Shown: positions 1 through 8,150, counted from the stretch's first letter. The stretch is 13,205 bases of DNA from Cytophagales bacterium (GCA_029262955.1 JAJCYL010000199.1:1-13205); one strand, 5' to 3'. Numbers and translations: made by a program. Notes: generated from the letters alone by a model not told the origin.

Positions 1-464
1 AGTAACCGTTCATTTCGTCCCTCTCTTATTTGATAATCACTAGATAATGTCAGTAATGTTTTGATGCCGAGAATATCATTAATTATCTCCATCAAAGCGA
101 GATTAACCTTGCTAAGCATTAATTCTTTTTGGCTATAGTAAAATGACTCAAATAGATTGCTATAATCTCCGAAATGAGGCGTTTTTGAGTAATTGTGTTG
201 AATTGTAGCCCAATGTTTTTTAGCCCAGTTAATATCAGAAATGGTAGTTTCCTCAATGGTTTGATAATAGCTACCCTTTGTTTTGACAGGGATGCTTAGC
301 CATTGTGAACCATTTTTGGTTTTAATTTTGTTTCTATTTCTCCAATCTCGTTTGGTAAATTGAACGGTGTCAAAAAGAATAAATTCATCCACCAGATTGA
401 TCATGTCAAAATACCCTTTCCATGGAATGTAATTTGATTGAACGATGGCTACTTTTTTCGACAT
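1..464 (-). CDS. WbqC-like family protein, 5' part (runs off left edge)
   Basis: Reading the minus strand from the ATG at 464 gives an open frame of 154 codons to the window edge, so the C-terminus is missing. The N-terminus reads MSKKVAIVQSNYIPWKGYFD, followed at about residues 24-48 by DEFILFDTVQFTKRDWRNRN and then by WLSIPVK. This matches the WbqC-like family (PF08889): the early QSNYIPWKGYFD and the TKRDWRNRN blocks are its hallmark. Members are found in O-antigen and polysaccharide loci and are thought to act in the glycosylation or N-acylation of sugar precursors, but the reaction is not settled, so no activity is assigned. It is divergent from the PKD-protein gene at 539. A TAttTTTG box lies immediately upstream of the start. 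Family assignment is confident; pathway is inference. Confidence 0.85.
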   Translation of the reverse strand, partial: MSKKVAIVQSNYIPWKGYFDMINLVDEFILFDTVQFTKRDWRNRNKIKTKNGSQWLSIPVKTKGSYYQTIEETTISDINWAKKHWATIQHNYSKTPHFGDYSNLFESFYYSQKELMLSKVNLALMEIINDILGIKTLLTLSSDYQIREGRNERL

Positions 465-469
465 ATGGG

Positions 470-477
470 CAAAAATA
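470..477 (-). promoter_or_regulatory. Putative Bacteroidota -7 box for the WbqC-like gene
   Basis: The minus strand reads TATTTTTG, an exact match to the Bacteroidota -7 consensus TAnnTTTG, with a weak TTTAG about 17 bases further upstream as a possible -33 element. The box ends only five bases before the ATG at 464, so the transcript would be leaderless or nearly so. AT-rich sequence makes chance matches likely. Confidence 0.4.
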
Positions 478-512
478 TAGCATGAATAATTAATCTAAAA
501 TTATTTATACTT

Positions 513-520
513 TATCTTTG
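513..520 (+). promoter_or_regulatory. Putative -7 box for the PKD-repeat secreted protein gene
   Basis: TATCTTTG matches TAnnTTTG exactly and lies 18 bases before the TTG start codon at 539. No convincing TTTG -33 element is visible about 19 bases upstream. The 74-base divergent gap 465-538 therefore appears to hold back-to-back promoters. Confidence 0.4.
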
Positions 521-538
521 TAAATTAAAAAAATCGCA

Positions 539-3500
539 TTGAGATCTCCTTTCATCATATTGCTTATTCTCAATCAAAGCTATACAGCATTGGCCCAGAC
601 TCCAACTGTGAATTTTGATGCGCCCGGGACGACATGTTTGGAGTCACAATTTGAGCTGACTAACAATACGATGGATGCTGATGAGTATTTATGGGATTTT
701 TGTGAGGGAGATTTGATTCAGACGCCGACGCTTTCGGGTTCTATATCATTACCATCTTCACCCGTTTTTGGAGTAACTTTTCTTGAAGAGGGAGGTAATT
801 GGTACGGCTTTGCAGTCTCATTCACCAATGTGTTGATGCGTTTGGATTTCGGATCCAGCTTGGAAAATGATCCTACAATTGTAGACTTAGGCAATCCAGG
901 AGATTTATTGAATGGAGGTTACAGTGTCAAATTGATAAGAGAAGGAACTGATTGGTATGGATTGGTTACAAACTTTAGTAATTCCAGATTGATAAGACTT
1001 TCTTTTGGCAACAGCATAGAGAATCCTCCAAGTGCAGAGCAGGTAACAATAAACATTAGTGTTTTGTTTAGTCCACGAGGGCTGGATATCGCTGAGGATA
1101 ATGGGAATTTTTATGCTATTATCGGAAATTTTACATCTAATAATATTGCTTTTCTGTCATTTGGAACAAGCATTACAAATATGGCTACTGCAACAACCAT
1201 ATCGGCTGGGGCTGCTCAATTAGGAGTGAACTTTGAGCGTCATGAGTCTAACTGGTACAGTTTTGTGCTTGGCAATAATTTACAAAAAATTGATTTTGGT
1301 ACTAGCCTGTCAACTATGTCACCACCTATTAATGAAGTGGTTTTGGACCAAAGCATTATAGACGGATCAAATATTGTTATAGACGAAGATGGGGGAAATT
1401 ACTATGGCATTCTTGCTTCCAGGAGTGGTTCTATTTATCGATTGGACTTGGGAGCGGATTTATCCACCTTAACGTCGAGTGTAACAGATTTGGGAGATTT
1501 CAGTATGTTCACAGATGTAATCGGATTTTCAGGAGTTGAAGAAAACAACGGTTACACTCTTTATGCAATAAATACTAATTCAAGTGAACCCCAACGGATA
1601 TTATTCCGCAATGATTGTGGCGAAAGTATTAAATCTTCCTCTGAATTTGAACCTCAGGGGTTGACTTATGGCTCTTCAGGACAGCACTCAATTTCTTTAT
1701 ACGCAACAAATCAAACATCGGGAATTACTGCCAGTAAAACTCAGCAAATCACAATCACTTCGGAGACTGCACCAGATATTGATTTTACTTTCGATCAATG
1801 CATTGCCGTCCCTACACAATTCACCTCATCCAACACCTCTAACAACATTGATACCTACTCCTGGGATTTTGGTGACGGATCACCAATCACCAATGATCCT
1901 AATCCAACACACGATTATGGCGCAACAATGGGAGTAGGTTCATATGATGTAATCCTTTCCGTTGAAAGCACCGAAGGTTGCACCAACTTCACCCAACAAA
2001 CCATCGAAATCTTCAACGAACCCACCCCTGACTTCACATTTCCGGGTGGTTCTCTCTGTAGTGGAGAACCTATCGCTTTCACCAACGCAACTACAAACAT
2101 TCCAGGCACTCCCGGTGTGATATCGTATCTCTGGGACTTTAATGGCGAGGGGACCTCTACAGAAGAAAACCCCTCTTTCACTTTTCAATCCGGAGGATCA
2201 AAAACGGTTACACTAACCTCTTCAATTCCAGGATGTGCTCCTTCAGTTCAAATGAATATTAATATCCTCGAAGGCCCTTCAGTTGACTTTTCCTTCAACA
2301 ACATCTGCCTGGGTGACGAGGCTACTTTTACAGACTTAACCACTGGCTCCGGCATTGACCCAGACAGTTACTTGTGGGACTTTGGGGACGGAGGCACATC
2401 AACCTTAATCAATGCCAGCCACTTCTACAATTCTCCCGGAGATTTCAATGTCTCCCTCAGCGTTGCAAATACCAACTGTACAATCGTTGACATTCAAACC
2501 ATTACAGTTCATGCACTCCCGGTGGCAAACTTTGTTAACGATCAGGCATGCATCGGTCCGGTACAGTTTAATGACGCAACAACAGTCCAATCGGCCAATG
2601 TTATAGAGTGGCAATGGGATTTTGGCAATGGAGAGTTCTCAGTAGAACAAAATCCCATTGTGCAATATGCCGAGAATGCAGACTTCACAGTTCAGCTAAC
2701 AACAACCTCCAATTTTGGTTGTGTTGATGATGTCTCAAAAACAGTAAGCGTGCTATCAGCTCCAACACCCCAATTTACAGTTAGCCAGGGCTGTTTGGGG
2801 GAACCGACCTCATTCAATGATCAAACAATAATAGGCGACATCAATCCCGTAACTTCTTATTTCTGGGAAATTGAGGATAAAATCTATAGTGAGATGAACC
2901 CGAAACATACCTTCACAACAGCCGGTACATTCTCTGCCTCCATGACGATAACAACAGCGAATACTTGTACAGTAATAGCCACCAATGAAATTGTCATCCC
3001 GCCCTTGCCAATTCCTGATTTTAGCTCTACTAATGCTTGCGCCAACAGCGTTATTACATTTGAAGATCAAAGTTTAGATGAAGGTGACCCCATAATTTCA
3101 AGGACATGGGATTTTGATGGTTTAGCAACGGCGAATGGCTCAATAACTCAATTCACTTTTACAGAGCCAGGCAATTACAATGTTGGCCTTACTACCAGAT
3201 CGACCTTGGGTTGTACCGCTTTTGTTGGAAAAACCATTCAGGTAAATGAACAGCCTATAGCCAGTTTTAGCGCCTCATCAACTTTTGGACCACCACCTTT
3301 ATCAGTAAATTTTACAAATCAGTCAGAAGGTGGGGCATCTTACGCTTGGGTTTCAAATGATTCAGTGGATCCGTTTAGTACCGATGAACACGCTGCCTTA
3401 ATTTTTGAGGAAGAAGGAGATTTTGAGATATCACTAGTCACCTTTAATGAATTCGGATGTACCGATACCCTCAAGCAAGTTATTGAAGTAGCATTTCCGG

Positions 3501-4066
3501 CTGTGGACCTTGTGTTGGATGAGGTAATTGCCGCTGAAACCAATGGCCGAACCAATATCGTCCTACGAGGTGCCAACAGAGGCACATTGCCAATTGAAGG
3601 ATTTGACATATTAATCAATTTAGACGGTGTTCCGTTTGTTCAGACTTTTAGTCAAACCTTGCTCAAGGGACAACCATTTGTACATACTTTGGATTTCCAA
3701 TTGTTGGCAAACAGTAATGTCGAATTGCTGTGTGTAAATCTACAATTGATTGACATTGAAGAACTAAATACCGACAATAATCTGGGTTGTATCAACTTTG
3801 AGTCGAAAATAATTGTGCAAGACCCTTTCCCAAATCCTGTTGTGCAGACGGTCAGATTAAGGATGATATTACCCGAAGTCAACGACGATGTACAGATATC
3901 ACTAATGAATGTCCATGGAGAAGTTCTGATTGATAGATCATTTGATGATTTGGTTACCGGGTTAAATATCTTCGATTTTGACGTCCAGCAATATGAATCA
4001 GGACTTTACCTCGTACGTGTCATTTATGACGGAACGGAAGAGGTAAGAAGAATTAGAAAAGAATAA
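539..4066 (+). CDS. Secreted multi-PKD-domain protein with propeller-like insertion and T9SS C-terminal sorting domain
   Basis: An 1175-residue protein. The TTG start is chosen because it alone gives a signal peptide (MRSPFIILLILNQSYTALAQ, cleavage near residue 19-20); the first in-frame ATG is at residue 45, beyond it. Residues 21-60 begin a PKD-like domain ending in YLWDFCEGD. Six propeller-like repeats follow (about 76-358, core WYG...LxRLDFGxSL), then strands that could complete the first domain (about 360-407). Seven PKD-type domains follow (about 411-985), most with a WDFG/WDFD-like core and a G(S/N/D)(Y/F)xVxL strand. Then comes a CARDB-like beta domain (about 988-1090) and a type A sorting domain of the type IX secretion system (about 1094-1175, DPFPNPVVQ ... 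SGLYLVRV). It is predicted to be exported by Sec, secreted through T9SS and surface-anchored or released. The role is probably adhesion or carbohydrate binding, which is inference. Several PKD units have weak cores (residues 774-779, 936-938). It stands alone in its transcription unit. Confidence 0.9.
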   Translation: MRSPFIILLILNQSYTALAQTPTVNFDAPGTTCLESQFELTNNTMDADEYLWDFCEGDLIQTPTLSGSISLPSSPVFGVTFLEEGGNWYGFAVSFTNVLMRLDFGSSLENDPTIVDLGNPGDLLNGGYSVKLIREGTDWYGLVTNFSNSRLIRLSFGNSIENPPSAEQVTINISVLFSPRGLDIAEDNGNFYAIIGNFTSNNIAFLSFGTSITNMATATTISAGAAQLGVNFERHESNWYSFVLGNNLQKIDFGTSLSTMSPPINEVVLDQSIIDGSNIVIDEDGGNYYGILASRSGSIYRLDLGADLSTLTSSVTDLGDFSMFTDVIGFSGVEENNGYTLYAINTNSSEPQRILFRNDCGESIKSSSEFEPQGLTYGSSGQHSISLYATNQTSGITASKTQQITITSETAPDIDFTFDQCIAVPTQFTSSNTSNNIDTYSWDFGDGSPITNDPNPTHDYGATMGVGSYDVILSVESTEGCTNFTQQTIEIFNEPTPDFTFPGGSLCSGEPIAFTNATTNIPGTPGVISYLWDFNGEGTSTEENPSFTFQSGGSKTVTLTSSIPGCAPSVQMNINILEGPSVDFSFNNICLGDEATFTDLTTGSGIDPDSYLWDFGDGGTSTLINASHFYNSPGDFNVSLSVANTNCTIVDIQTITVHALPVANFVNDQACIGPVQFNDATTVQSANVIEWQWDFGNGEFSVEQNPIVQYAENADFTVQLTTTSNFGCVDDVSKTVSVLSAPTPQFTVSQGCLGEPTSFNDQTIIGDINPVTSYFWEIEDKIYSEMNPKHTFTTAGTFSASMTITTANTCTVIATNEIVIPPLPIPDFSSTNACANSVITFEDQSLDEGDPIISRTWDFDGLATANGSITQFTFTEPGNYNVGLTTRSTLGCTAFVGKTIQVNEQPIASFSASSTFGPPPLSVNFTNQSEGGASYAWVSNDSVDPFSTDEHAALIFEEEGDFEISLVTFNEFGCTDTLKQVIEVAFPAVDLVLDEVIAAETNGRTNIVLRGANRGTLPIEGFDILINLDGVPFVQTFSQTLLKGQPFVHTLDFQLLANSNVELLCVNLQLIDIEELNTDNNLGCINFESKIIVQDPFPNPVVQTVRLRMILPEVNDDVQISLMNVHGEVLIDRSFDDLVTGLNIFDFDVQQYESGLYLVRVIYDGTEEVRRIRKE

Positions 4067-4113
4067 CCAGAACGTCGAATGAGAAGTTCAGATTTGAAAT
4101 TCGCGGTTCGACA

Positions 4114-4260
4114 TTCCACAATTCTTCCAAAACTCCCCTTGTCAAAAATTGCCCTAGAAGGTTGCCCAACCTTATAGTCGTTCACTAAGGCATCAATAAT
4201 TCCCTCTTTAAAGTTTGTTTCCGGGTTGTATTTCGTAAAGGTAAAATCCTTTATTAGAGT
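4114..4260 (-). pseudogene. Gene remnant, unknown family
   Basis: On the minus strand a stop-free frame from 4260 down to 4114 encodes about 49 residues of well-balanced protein sequence, including NPETNFKEGIIDALVNDY and then VGQPSRAIFDKGSFGRIVE. It has no start codon; it follows a TAG at 4263-4261. It then reads without its own stop into TCGA-rich repeat-like sequence. A second minus-strand frame just upstream (about 4402-4283, ending FLVDSKKFENEYLELQD then TAG at 4282-4280) may be another piece of the same gene or of a neighbour, in a different phase. I do not recognise the family. The reading that this is a degraded gene rests on composition only. Confidence 0.35.
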
Positions 4261-4362
4261 CTAAATAAATGGGATTAAACTAATCCTGTAGCTCAAGGTA
4301 CTCGTTCTCGAATTTTTTGCTGTCTACCAAAAATTGAATAATAAAACTAAGGCAATCAAAGA

Positions 4363-4391
4363 TTGAACAAAACTTTATTTTACTATTTTAG
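4363..4391 (+). promoter_or_regulatory. Putative promoter of the sodium/sugar symporter gene
   Basis: TTG (4363-4365) and TATTTTAG (4384-4391) are separated by 18 bases and resemble the Bacteroidota TTG / TAnnTTTG pair, with one mismatch in the -7 box. The start codon lies 36 bases downstream, leaving a leader of about 30 bases. Confidence 0.4.
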
Positions 4392-4427
4392 CCAATTAGT
4401 GAATCTTCACCAGTAATTAATTATTGC

Positions 4428-6041
4428 ATGAACTTTTCAACTCTTGATATAGTAGTTTTTGTTGCCTATTGCCTGAGTATAGTCGGAATTGGCCTATGGG
4501 TTTCACGGGACAAAGAAGGCCATGAGAAGAACGCTGAGGACTACTTTCTTGCCGGTAAATCGTTGCCCTGGTGGGCCATTGGAGCATCGCTAATTGCTGC
4601 TAACATTTCTGCAGAACAATTCATTGGCATGTCTGGTTCTGGGTTTGCCAGCGGCCTTGCCATTGCCTCATATGAGTGGATGGCGGCACTTACTTTACTC
4701 ATTGTAGGTAAATACTTCCTCCCAATATTTATTGAAAAAGGTTTGTATACAATTCCAGAATTTGTAGAAAAAAGATACAGTACACAACTAAAAACAATAC
4801 TAGCCGTCTTCTGGATCGGATTATATGTATTTGTAAATCTTAGTTCAGTGCTTTACCTGGGAGCCCTTGCGCTTGAAACCATTATGGGAGTCCCCATGAT
4901 GTACGGAGTTGTCGGGTTGGCGCTCTTTGCTGCGGCATACTCACTTTATGGAGGCCTGGCAGCAGTTGCCTGGACGGATGTTGTTCAAGTGATCTTCCTC
5001 ATTTTTGGAGGTTTGCTGACCACCTATCTGGCACTGGATACCTTGTCCGATGGACAAGGGTTGTTAGTCGGTTTCAATCAAGTACTTGATGCTGTGCCTG
5101 ATAGATTTCACATGATTCTTGATCAGGCCAATCCCGAGTATACAAACCTCCCGGGAATATGGGTCCTTATTGGGGGTCTTTGGGTAGCCAACTTATATTA
5201 TTGGGGTTTTAACCAATACATCATTCAAAGAACACTGGCTGCTAAATCTCTTCAGGAAGCGCAGAAAGGTATTCTGATGGCTGCCTTTTTAAAACTGATC
5301 ATTCCATTTATTGTGGTAATACCTGGTATTGCTGCTTATGTCATGGTGAGTGACCCGGAAATAGTTGCACGCCTTGGAGAATTGGGCCAGTCCAACGTTC
5401 CGACTGCGGGCCAGTCTGATAAAGCCTATCCCTGGTTATTGCAACTTCTACCAGTTGGATTTAAAGGGATTGCCTTCGCGGCTCTTACGGCTGCCATTGT
5501 CTCTTCACTCGCCTCGATGCTAAATTCGACATCGACTATATTCACAATGGATATTTATAAACAATACATCAATAAGAATGCAAATGATAAACAGACGGTG
5601 GGCGTTGGGCGATTGTCGGCAGGTGTTGCCCTAATAGTCGCTTGCGTTATGGCTCCCTTATTGGGAGGGATTGATCAAGCTTTCCAGTACATTCAGGAAT
5701 ATACAGGCATCGTTAGTCCGGGAATCCTTGCAGTATTCATGCTTGGCCTTTTTTGGAAGAAAGCCACCAACAAAGGAGCGATTTGGGGCGCCATCCTATC
5801 TGTGCCGATTGCCATGTTATTCAAATTATTTCCGGAAATACCATTCATGAATCAAATGGGTTTGACTTGTTTGCTTTCTATGCTTGTCATTATCATAGTA
5901 AGCTATCTTGATGGCAAGGGAATTGACAATGAAAAGGGGATTAATATTAGTAAGGACTTATTCAAAACGAGCCCTGCATTTAGTATCGGTTCATTTGCGC
6001 TTTGTTTAATTTTGGTTGCTTTATATGCACTTTTTTGGTAG
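4428..6041 (+). CDS. sglT: Sodium/sugar cotransporter of the SSS family, vSGLT-like
   Basis: A 537-residue inner-membrane protein of the solute:sodium symporter family (LeuT fold, about 14 helices). It is strikingly similar along its whole length to the structurally known Vibrio parahaemolyticus galactose transporter vSGLT, for example EDYFLAGKSLPWWAIGASL and GGLWVANLYYWGFNQYIIQR. Mapped with a constant five-residue offset, the vSGLT sugar-site residues are all present: Q64, E83, N255, gate Y258, K289 and Q423. So are the Na2-site residues A57, I60, A356, S359 and S360. It should import galactose or glucose with sodium, in a lineage likely to live in saline habitats (inference). It starts at the ATG whose N-terminus aligns with the first helix. 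It probably has its own promoter. A short 26-base gap separates it from the thioredoxin gene, so co-transcription is possible but no functional link is evident. Confidence 0.95.
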   Translation: MNFSTLDIVVFVAYCLSIVGIGLWVSRDKEGHEKNAEDYFLAGKSLPWWAIGASLIAANISAEQFIGMSGSGFASGLAIASYEWMAALTLLIVGKYFLPIFIEKGLYTIPEFVEKRYSTQLKTILAVFWIGLYVFVNLSSVLYLGALALETIMGVPMMYGVVGLALFAAAYSLYGGLAAVAWTDVVQVIFLIFGGLLTTYLALDTLSDGQGLLVGFNQVLDAVPDRFHMILDQANPEYTNLPGIWVLIGGLWVANLYYWGFNQYIIQRTLAAKSLQEAQKGILMAAFLKLIIPFIVVIPGIAAYVMVSDPEIVARLGELGQSNVPTAGQSDKAYPWLLQLLPVGFKGIAFAALTAAIVSSLASMLNSTSTIFTMDIYKQYINKNANDKQTVGVGRLSAGVALIVACVMAPLLGGIDQAFQYIQEYTGIVSPGILAVFMLGLFWKKATNKGAIWGAILSVPIAMLFKLFPEIPFMNQMGLTCLLSMLVIIIVSYLDGKGIDNEKGINISKDLFKTSPAFSIGSFALCLILVALYALFW

Positions 6042-6067
6042 GGCTGTATTGAAATTTTGATTGTGAA

Positions 6068-6844
6068 ATGGATTTTAAGAAGGAAGTTATTGAAAGGAGT
6101 GAGGAGCTTCCAGTAGTAGTTGATTTTTGGGCTCCCTGGTGCGGACCATGCAAAGTTTTGGGCCCAATCATTGAAGAATTAGCCTCAGATAGCAAAAGTA
6201 AATGGTCATTGGTTAAAGTCAATTCTGACGACCACCAGGAACTATCTGCTGAATATAAAATTAAAGGAATTCCGGCAGTTAAAATGTTTCATCAAGGAGA
6301 AGTCATTGCTGAATTCACTGGAGCATTACCAAGAAACCAAATCGAGGAGTGGCTAGATGAAAATTTACCGGACGAGAGGAAAAACCTGTTTTCGGATATC
6401 AGGAAGAGATTTGAATCAGGTGAATTGATAACTCTTGAGCTCGAAGAGTTTTGTGCCCAATATCCTGATATTGACGAAGCCAAAGTTCTTCTGGCGAAGG
6501 CCGTGATTTTTGAAGACCCCGATAAGGCCCGGAGATTTATAAATGAGGTGACCGAGAAAGCCAAGTTCCTGGATGAACTCGATGATATCAGAAGTTTATC
6601 AGATTTCATGAGTTGCGAATTAGATCAAACGCCTCTGTCGGAAAAGATTTTAGTGACCCGGTCTCTGGCAAAGGAAGGTGACTATGATCGTGTACTCGAA
6701 AACCTCATCGAGATAGTGATGATTGATAAGAACTTCTGTAATGAAATGCCTCGTCGAGCAACCATAGCGCTATTCCATTTATTAGGCGACAACAATGAGG
6801 TGACTAGGAAGCATAGACGCAAATTTGATATGGCGCTCTACTAA
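6068..6844 (+). CDS. cnoX: Thioredoxin-TPR co-chaperone, CnoX/YbbN type
   Basis: A 258-residue cytoplasmic protein. Residues 1-105 form a thioredoxin domain with the active site WCGPC (C25 and C28) and the cis-proline in KGIPA (P69). The rest is helical and ends with the pattern typical of the YbbN/CnoX tetratricopeptide tail: GDYDRVLENLIEIV (204-217) then ALFHLLGDNNEV with RRKFD (234-254). CnoX proteins hold unfolding or over-oxidised proteins and pass them to GroEL or DnaK. The intact CxxC suggests redox activity, as in the Caulobacter form and unlike E. coli YbbN, whose motif is SxxC. The first residues start directly at the domain, so the short N-terminus is normal. The FkbM gene begins one base after its stop, suggesting translational coupling. 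Confidence 0.85.
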   Translation: MDFKKEVIERSEELPVVVDFWAPWCGPCKVLGPIIEELASDSKSKWSLVKVNSDDHQELSAEYKIKGIPAVKMFHQGEVIAEFTGALPRNQIEEWLDENLPDERKNLFSDIRKRFESGELITLELEEFCAQYPDIDEAKVLLAKAVIFEDPDKARRFINEVTEKAKFLDELDDIRSLSDFMSCELDQTPLSEKILVTRSLAKEGDYDRVLENLIEIVMIDKNFCNEMPRRATIALFHLLGDNNEVTRKHRRKFDMALY

Positions 6845-6845
6845 T

Positions 6846-7640
6846 ATGTCAGTTTTAAAAAGGTTCATTAAAAGAAATTCCAGAAACCAGCTCTTTAAAA
6901 TCTTGTCGCGTTTTGGCCTGGCCATTAATCGACTCTACGAGAACAAAAACTATGATATTCTGAGCAACGGCGAATTGAATATCATCAAAGGACTTATTAG
7001 ACTCAATCCAGAGGTCATTTTTGATGTGGGCGCCAATATTGGCAATTATACGAAGGTGGTTGAGCAGTTACTGCCGAATGCGGAGATACACGCTTTTGAA
7101 CCTGTTGAAAGGGCATTCGAACATTTGGCTCGGAATACTAAAGAGAACCCAAAGATACATGCACATAATTTTGGGCTTTCAGATCAATCGGGGAAAAAGG
7201 TCTTTTATCTATCGAAACATAGCGATCATAGTTCGTCAGTAGACATTCAGGGAATGGATAGAAAGGGGGTTGAACACCTGGAACTTGATGTAATGACTGG
7301 GGACGATTTTGTAGCAGTCCATCAAATCAAATCTATTGATCTTCTGAAGATAGATGTTGAGGGAGCCGAAATGGATGTTTTATCAGGATTTTCAAAAGCT
7401 CTCAACCAGCATCTAATTAAGGTTTGTCAATTCGAATATGGATATGCCAACATCAGCAGCCATTTCCTTTTACTGGACTTTTATAATTTCTTCGAAACAC
7501 GTGGTTACAAGGTTGGTAAAATATATCCTAAGCGGGTAGATTTTAGAGAGTATCATGTCAAACATGAGGATTTTTTAGGTGCTAATTACCTGGCGGTGCT
7601 GGCGTCTGAAGATGGTTTGATTGAAAAACTATCGCTATAA
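6846..7640 (+). CDS. FkbM-family SAM-dependent methyltransferase
   Basis: 264 residues from the ATG at 6846. A frame-compatible TTG at 6825 lies inside the upstream gene and is rejected, because ATG directly after the preceding TAA (TAATATG) is the natural coupled start. Motif I FDVGANIG (59-66) is the SAM-binding glycine loop, followed by the acidic HAFEPVE (82-88). LLKIDVEGAE (166-175) is the diagnostic FkbM motif (PF05050). FkbM enzymes are O-methyltransferases acting on sugars, polyketides or other small molecules; the substrate cannot be read from sequence. The WbqC-like gene at the left edge may hint at glycan metabolism nearby, but the two are not adjacent. Coupling to a CnoX gene has no obvious functional sense. 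Confidence 0.88.
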   Translation: MSVLKRFIKRNSRNQLFKILSRFGLAINRLYENKNYDILSNGELNIIKGLIRLNPEVIFDVGANIGNYTKVVEQLLPNAEIHAFEPVERAFEHLARNTKENPKIHAHNFGLSDQSGKKVFYLSKHSDHSSSVDIQGMDRKGVEHLELDVMTGDDFVAVHQIKSIDLLKIDVEGAEMDVLSGFSKALNQHLIKVCQFEYGYANISSHFLLLDFYNFFETRGYKVGKIYPKRVDFREYHVKHEDFLGANYLAVLASEDGLIEKLSL

Positions 7641-7657
7641 ACTTCTTTTTAGACACG

Positions 7658-8134
7658 TCACTTGGTTTCGTTCAACTTGTGCTTAAGCTCTTCCCTCAAA
7701 TACAGAATTAGCGGCTTAAGCCCCTTGTACTGATAACCATCTATTTGCATTTTCCCTGCTAAATTGAAATTGAATTGAATAAAAGGGAATCTGCCAGCCT
7801 TGTTTTCATACCAGCGGATGAGACACTTGTCAAGATCATCAAGTGGATACTTCCTCTTGAAACCAAGCCTGGGTGACGCTATTATTTGGGTTTCAGTCAA
7901 TTTAATTTTTGAAACCTGCATGAGATTTAGGAGCACAGAAGTACCAAACCCCAATGTTGCAAATGTTAGACCTATGATACCATTCTCGAAAGAGAAGAGT
8001 TTGGACATCATAAGGCCGATGTCTCCTGAAGCCATTGCATAGAAAATGAAGAAGTAAAAGAAAACTACGCCAACAATGGGTATTTCTGCTTTACGCAATG
8101 GGTCTTTTTTTCGAATAATGATCGATTGGCTCAT
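7658..8134 (-). CDS. Small two-helix membrane protein, possible bacterial PH-like domain
   Basis: 158 residues from the ATG at 8134, convergent with the FkbM gene. The frame stays open upstream to 8209, but that extension would translate a terminator hairpin and has only a GTG, so the inner ATG is chosen. Residues about 17-37 (IPIVGVVFFYFFIFYAMAS) and 51-71 (IIGLTFATLGFGTSVLLNLM) are hydrophobic and probably membrane-spanning. The remainder is beta-rich: IKLTETQIIASPRLGFKRKY then FIQFNFNL, and a helix LILYLREELKHKL at the C-terminus. Two helices followed by such a module recall YcxB/bPH-type proteins, but this is a fold impression only. A TACTTTTG box lies 16 bases upstream of the start. Function unknown. 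Confidence 0.7.
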   Translation of the reverse strand: MSQSIIIRKKDPLRKAEIPIVGVVFFYFFIFYAMASGDIGLMMSKLFSFENGIIGLTFATLGFGTSVLLNLMQVSKIKLTETQIIASPRLGFKRKYPLDDLDKCLIRWYENKAGRFPFIQFNFNLAGKMQIDGYQYKGLKPLILYLREELKHKLNETK

Positions 8135-8150
8135 TTTCTTTATTTGCACC

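Larger units (their letters stand above)
4067..4427. other. 361-base intergenic region with decayed coding traces
   Basis: No intact gene. Near its left end is a TCGA-rich stretch with GTCGAA (4074-4079) and TTCGAC (4106-4111) as inverted arms, possibly a worn copy of a dispersed intergenic repeat. The middle has protein-like minus-strand reading frames (entry at 4114-4260 and a second frame around 4283-4400). The right end holds the probable promoter of the symporter gene. No convincing intrinsic terminator for the PKD gene is visible. Confidence 0.5.

Noticed and set aside
4363..4402. Minus-strand coding of the symporter upstream region as a live gene
   Set aside because: No start codon, stops on both sides, and overlap with a plausible plus-strand promoter argue for a relic or chance.
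6825..6845. Upstream TTG start for the FkbM gene
   Set aside because: It overlaps the previous gene and adds a seven-residue non-conserved tail; the ATG directly after the preceding stop is preferred.
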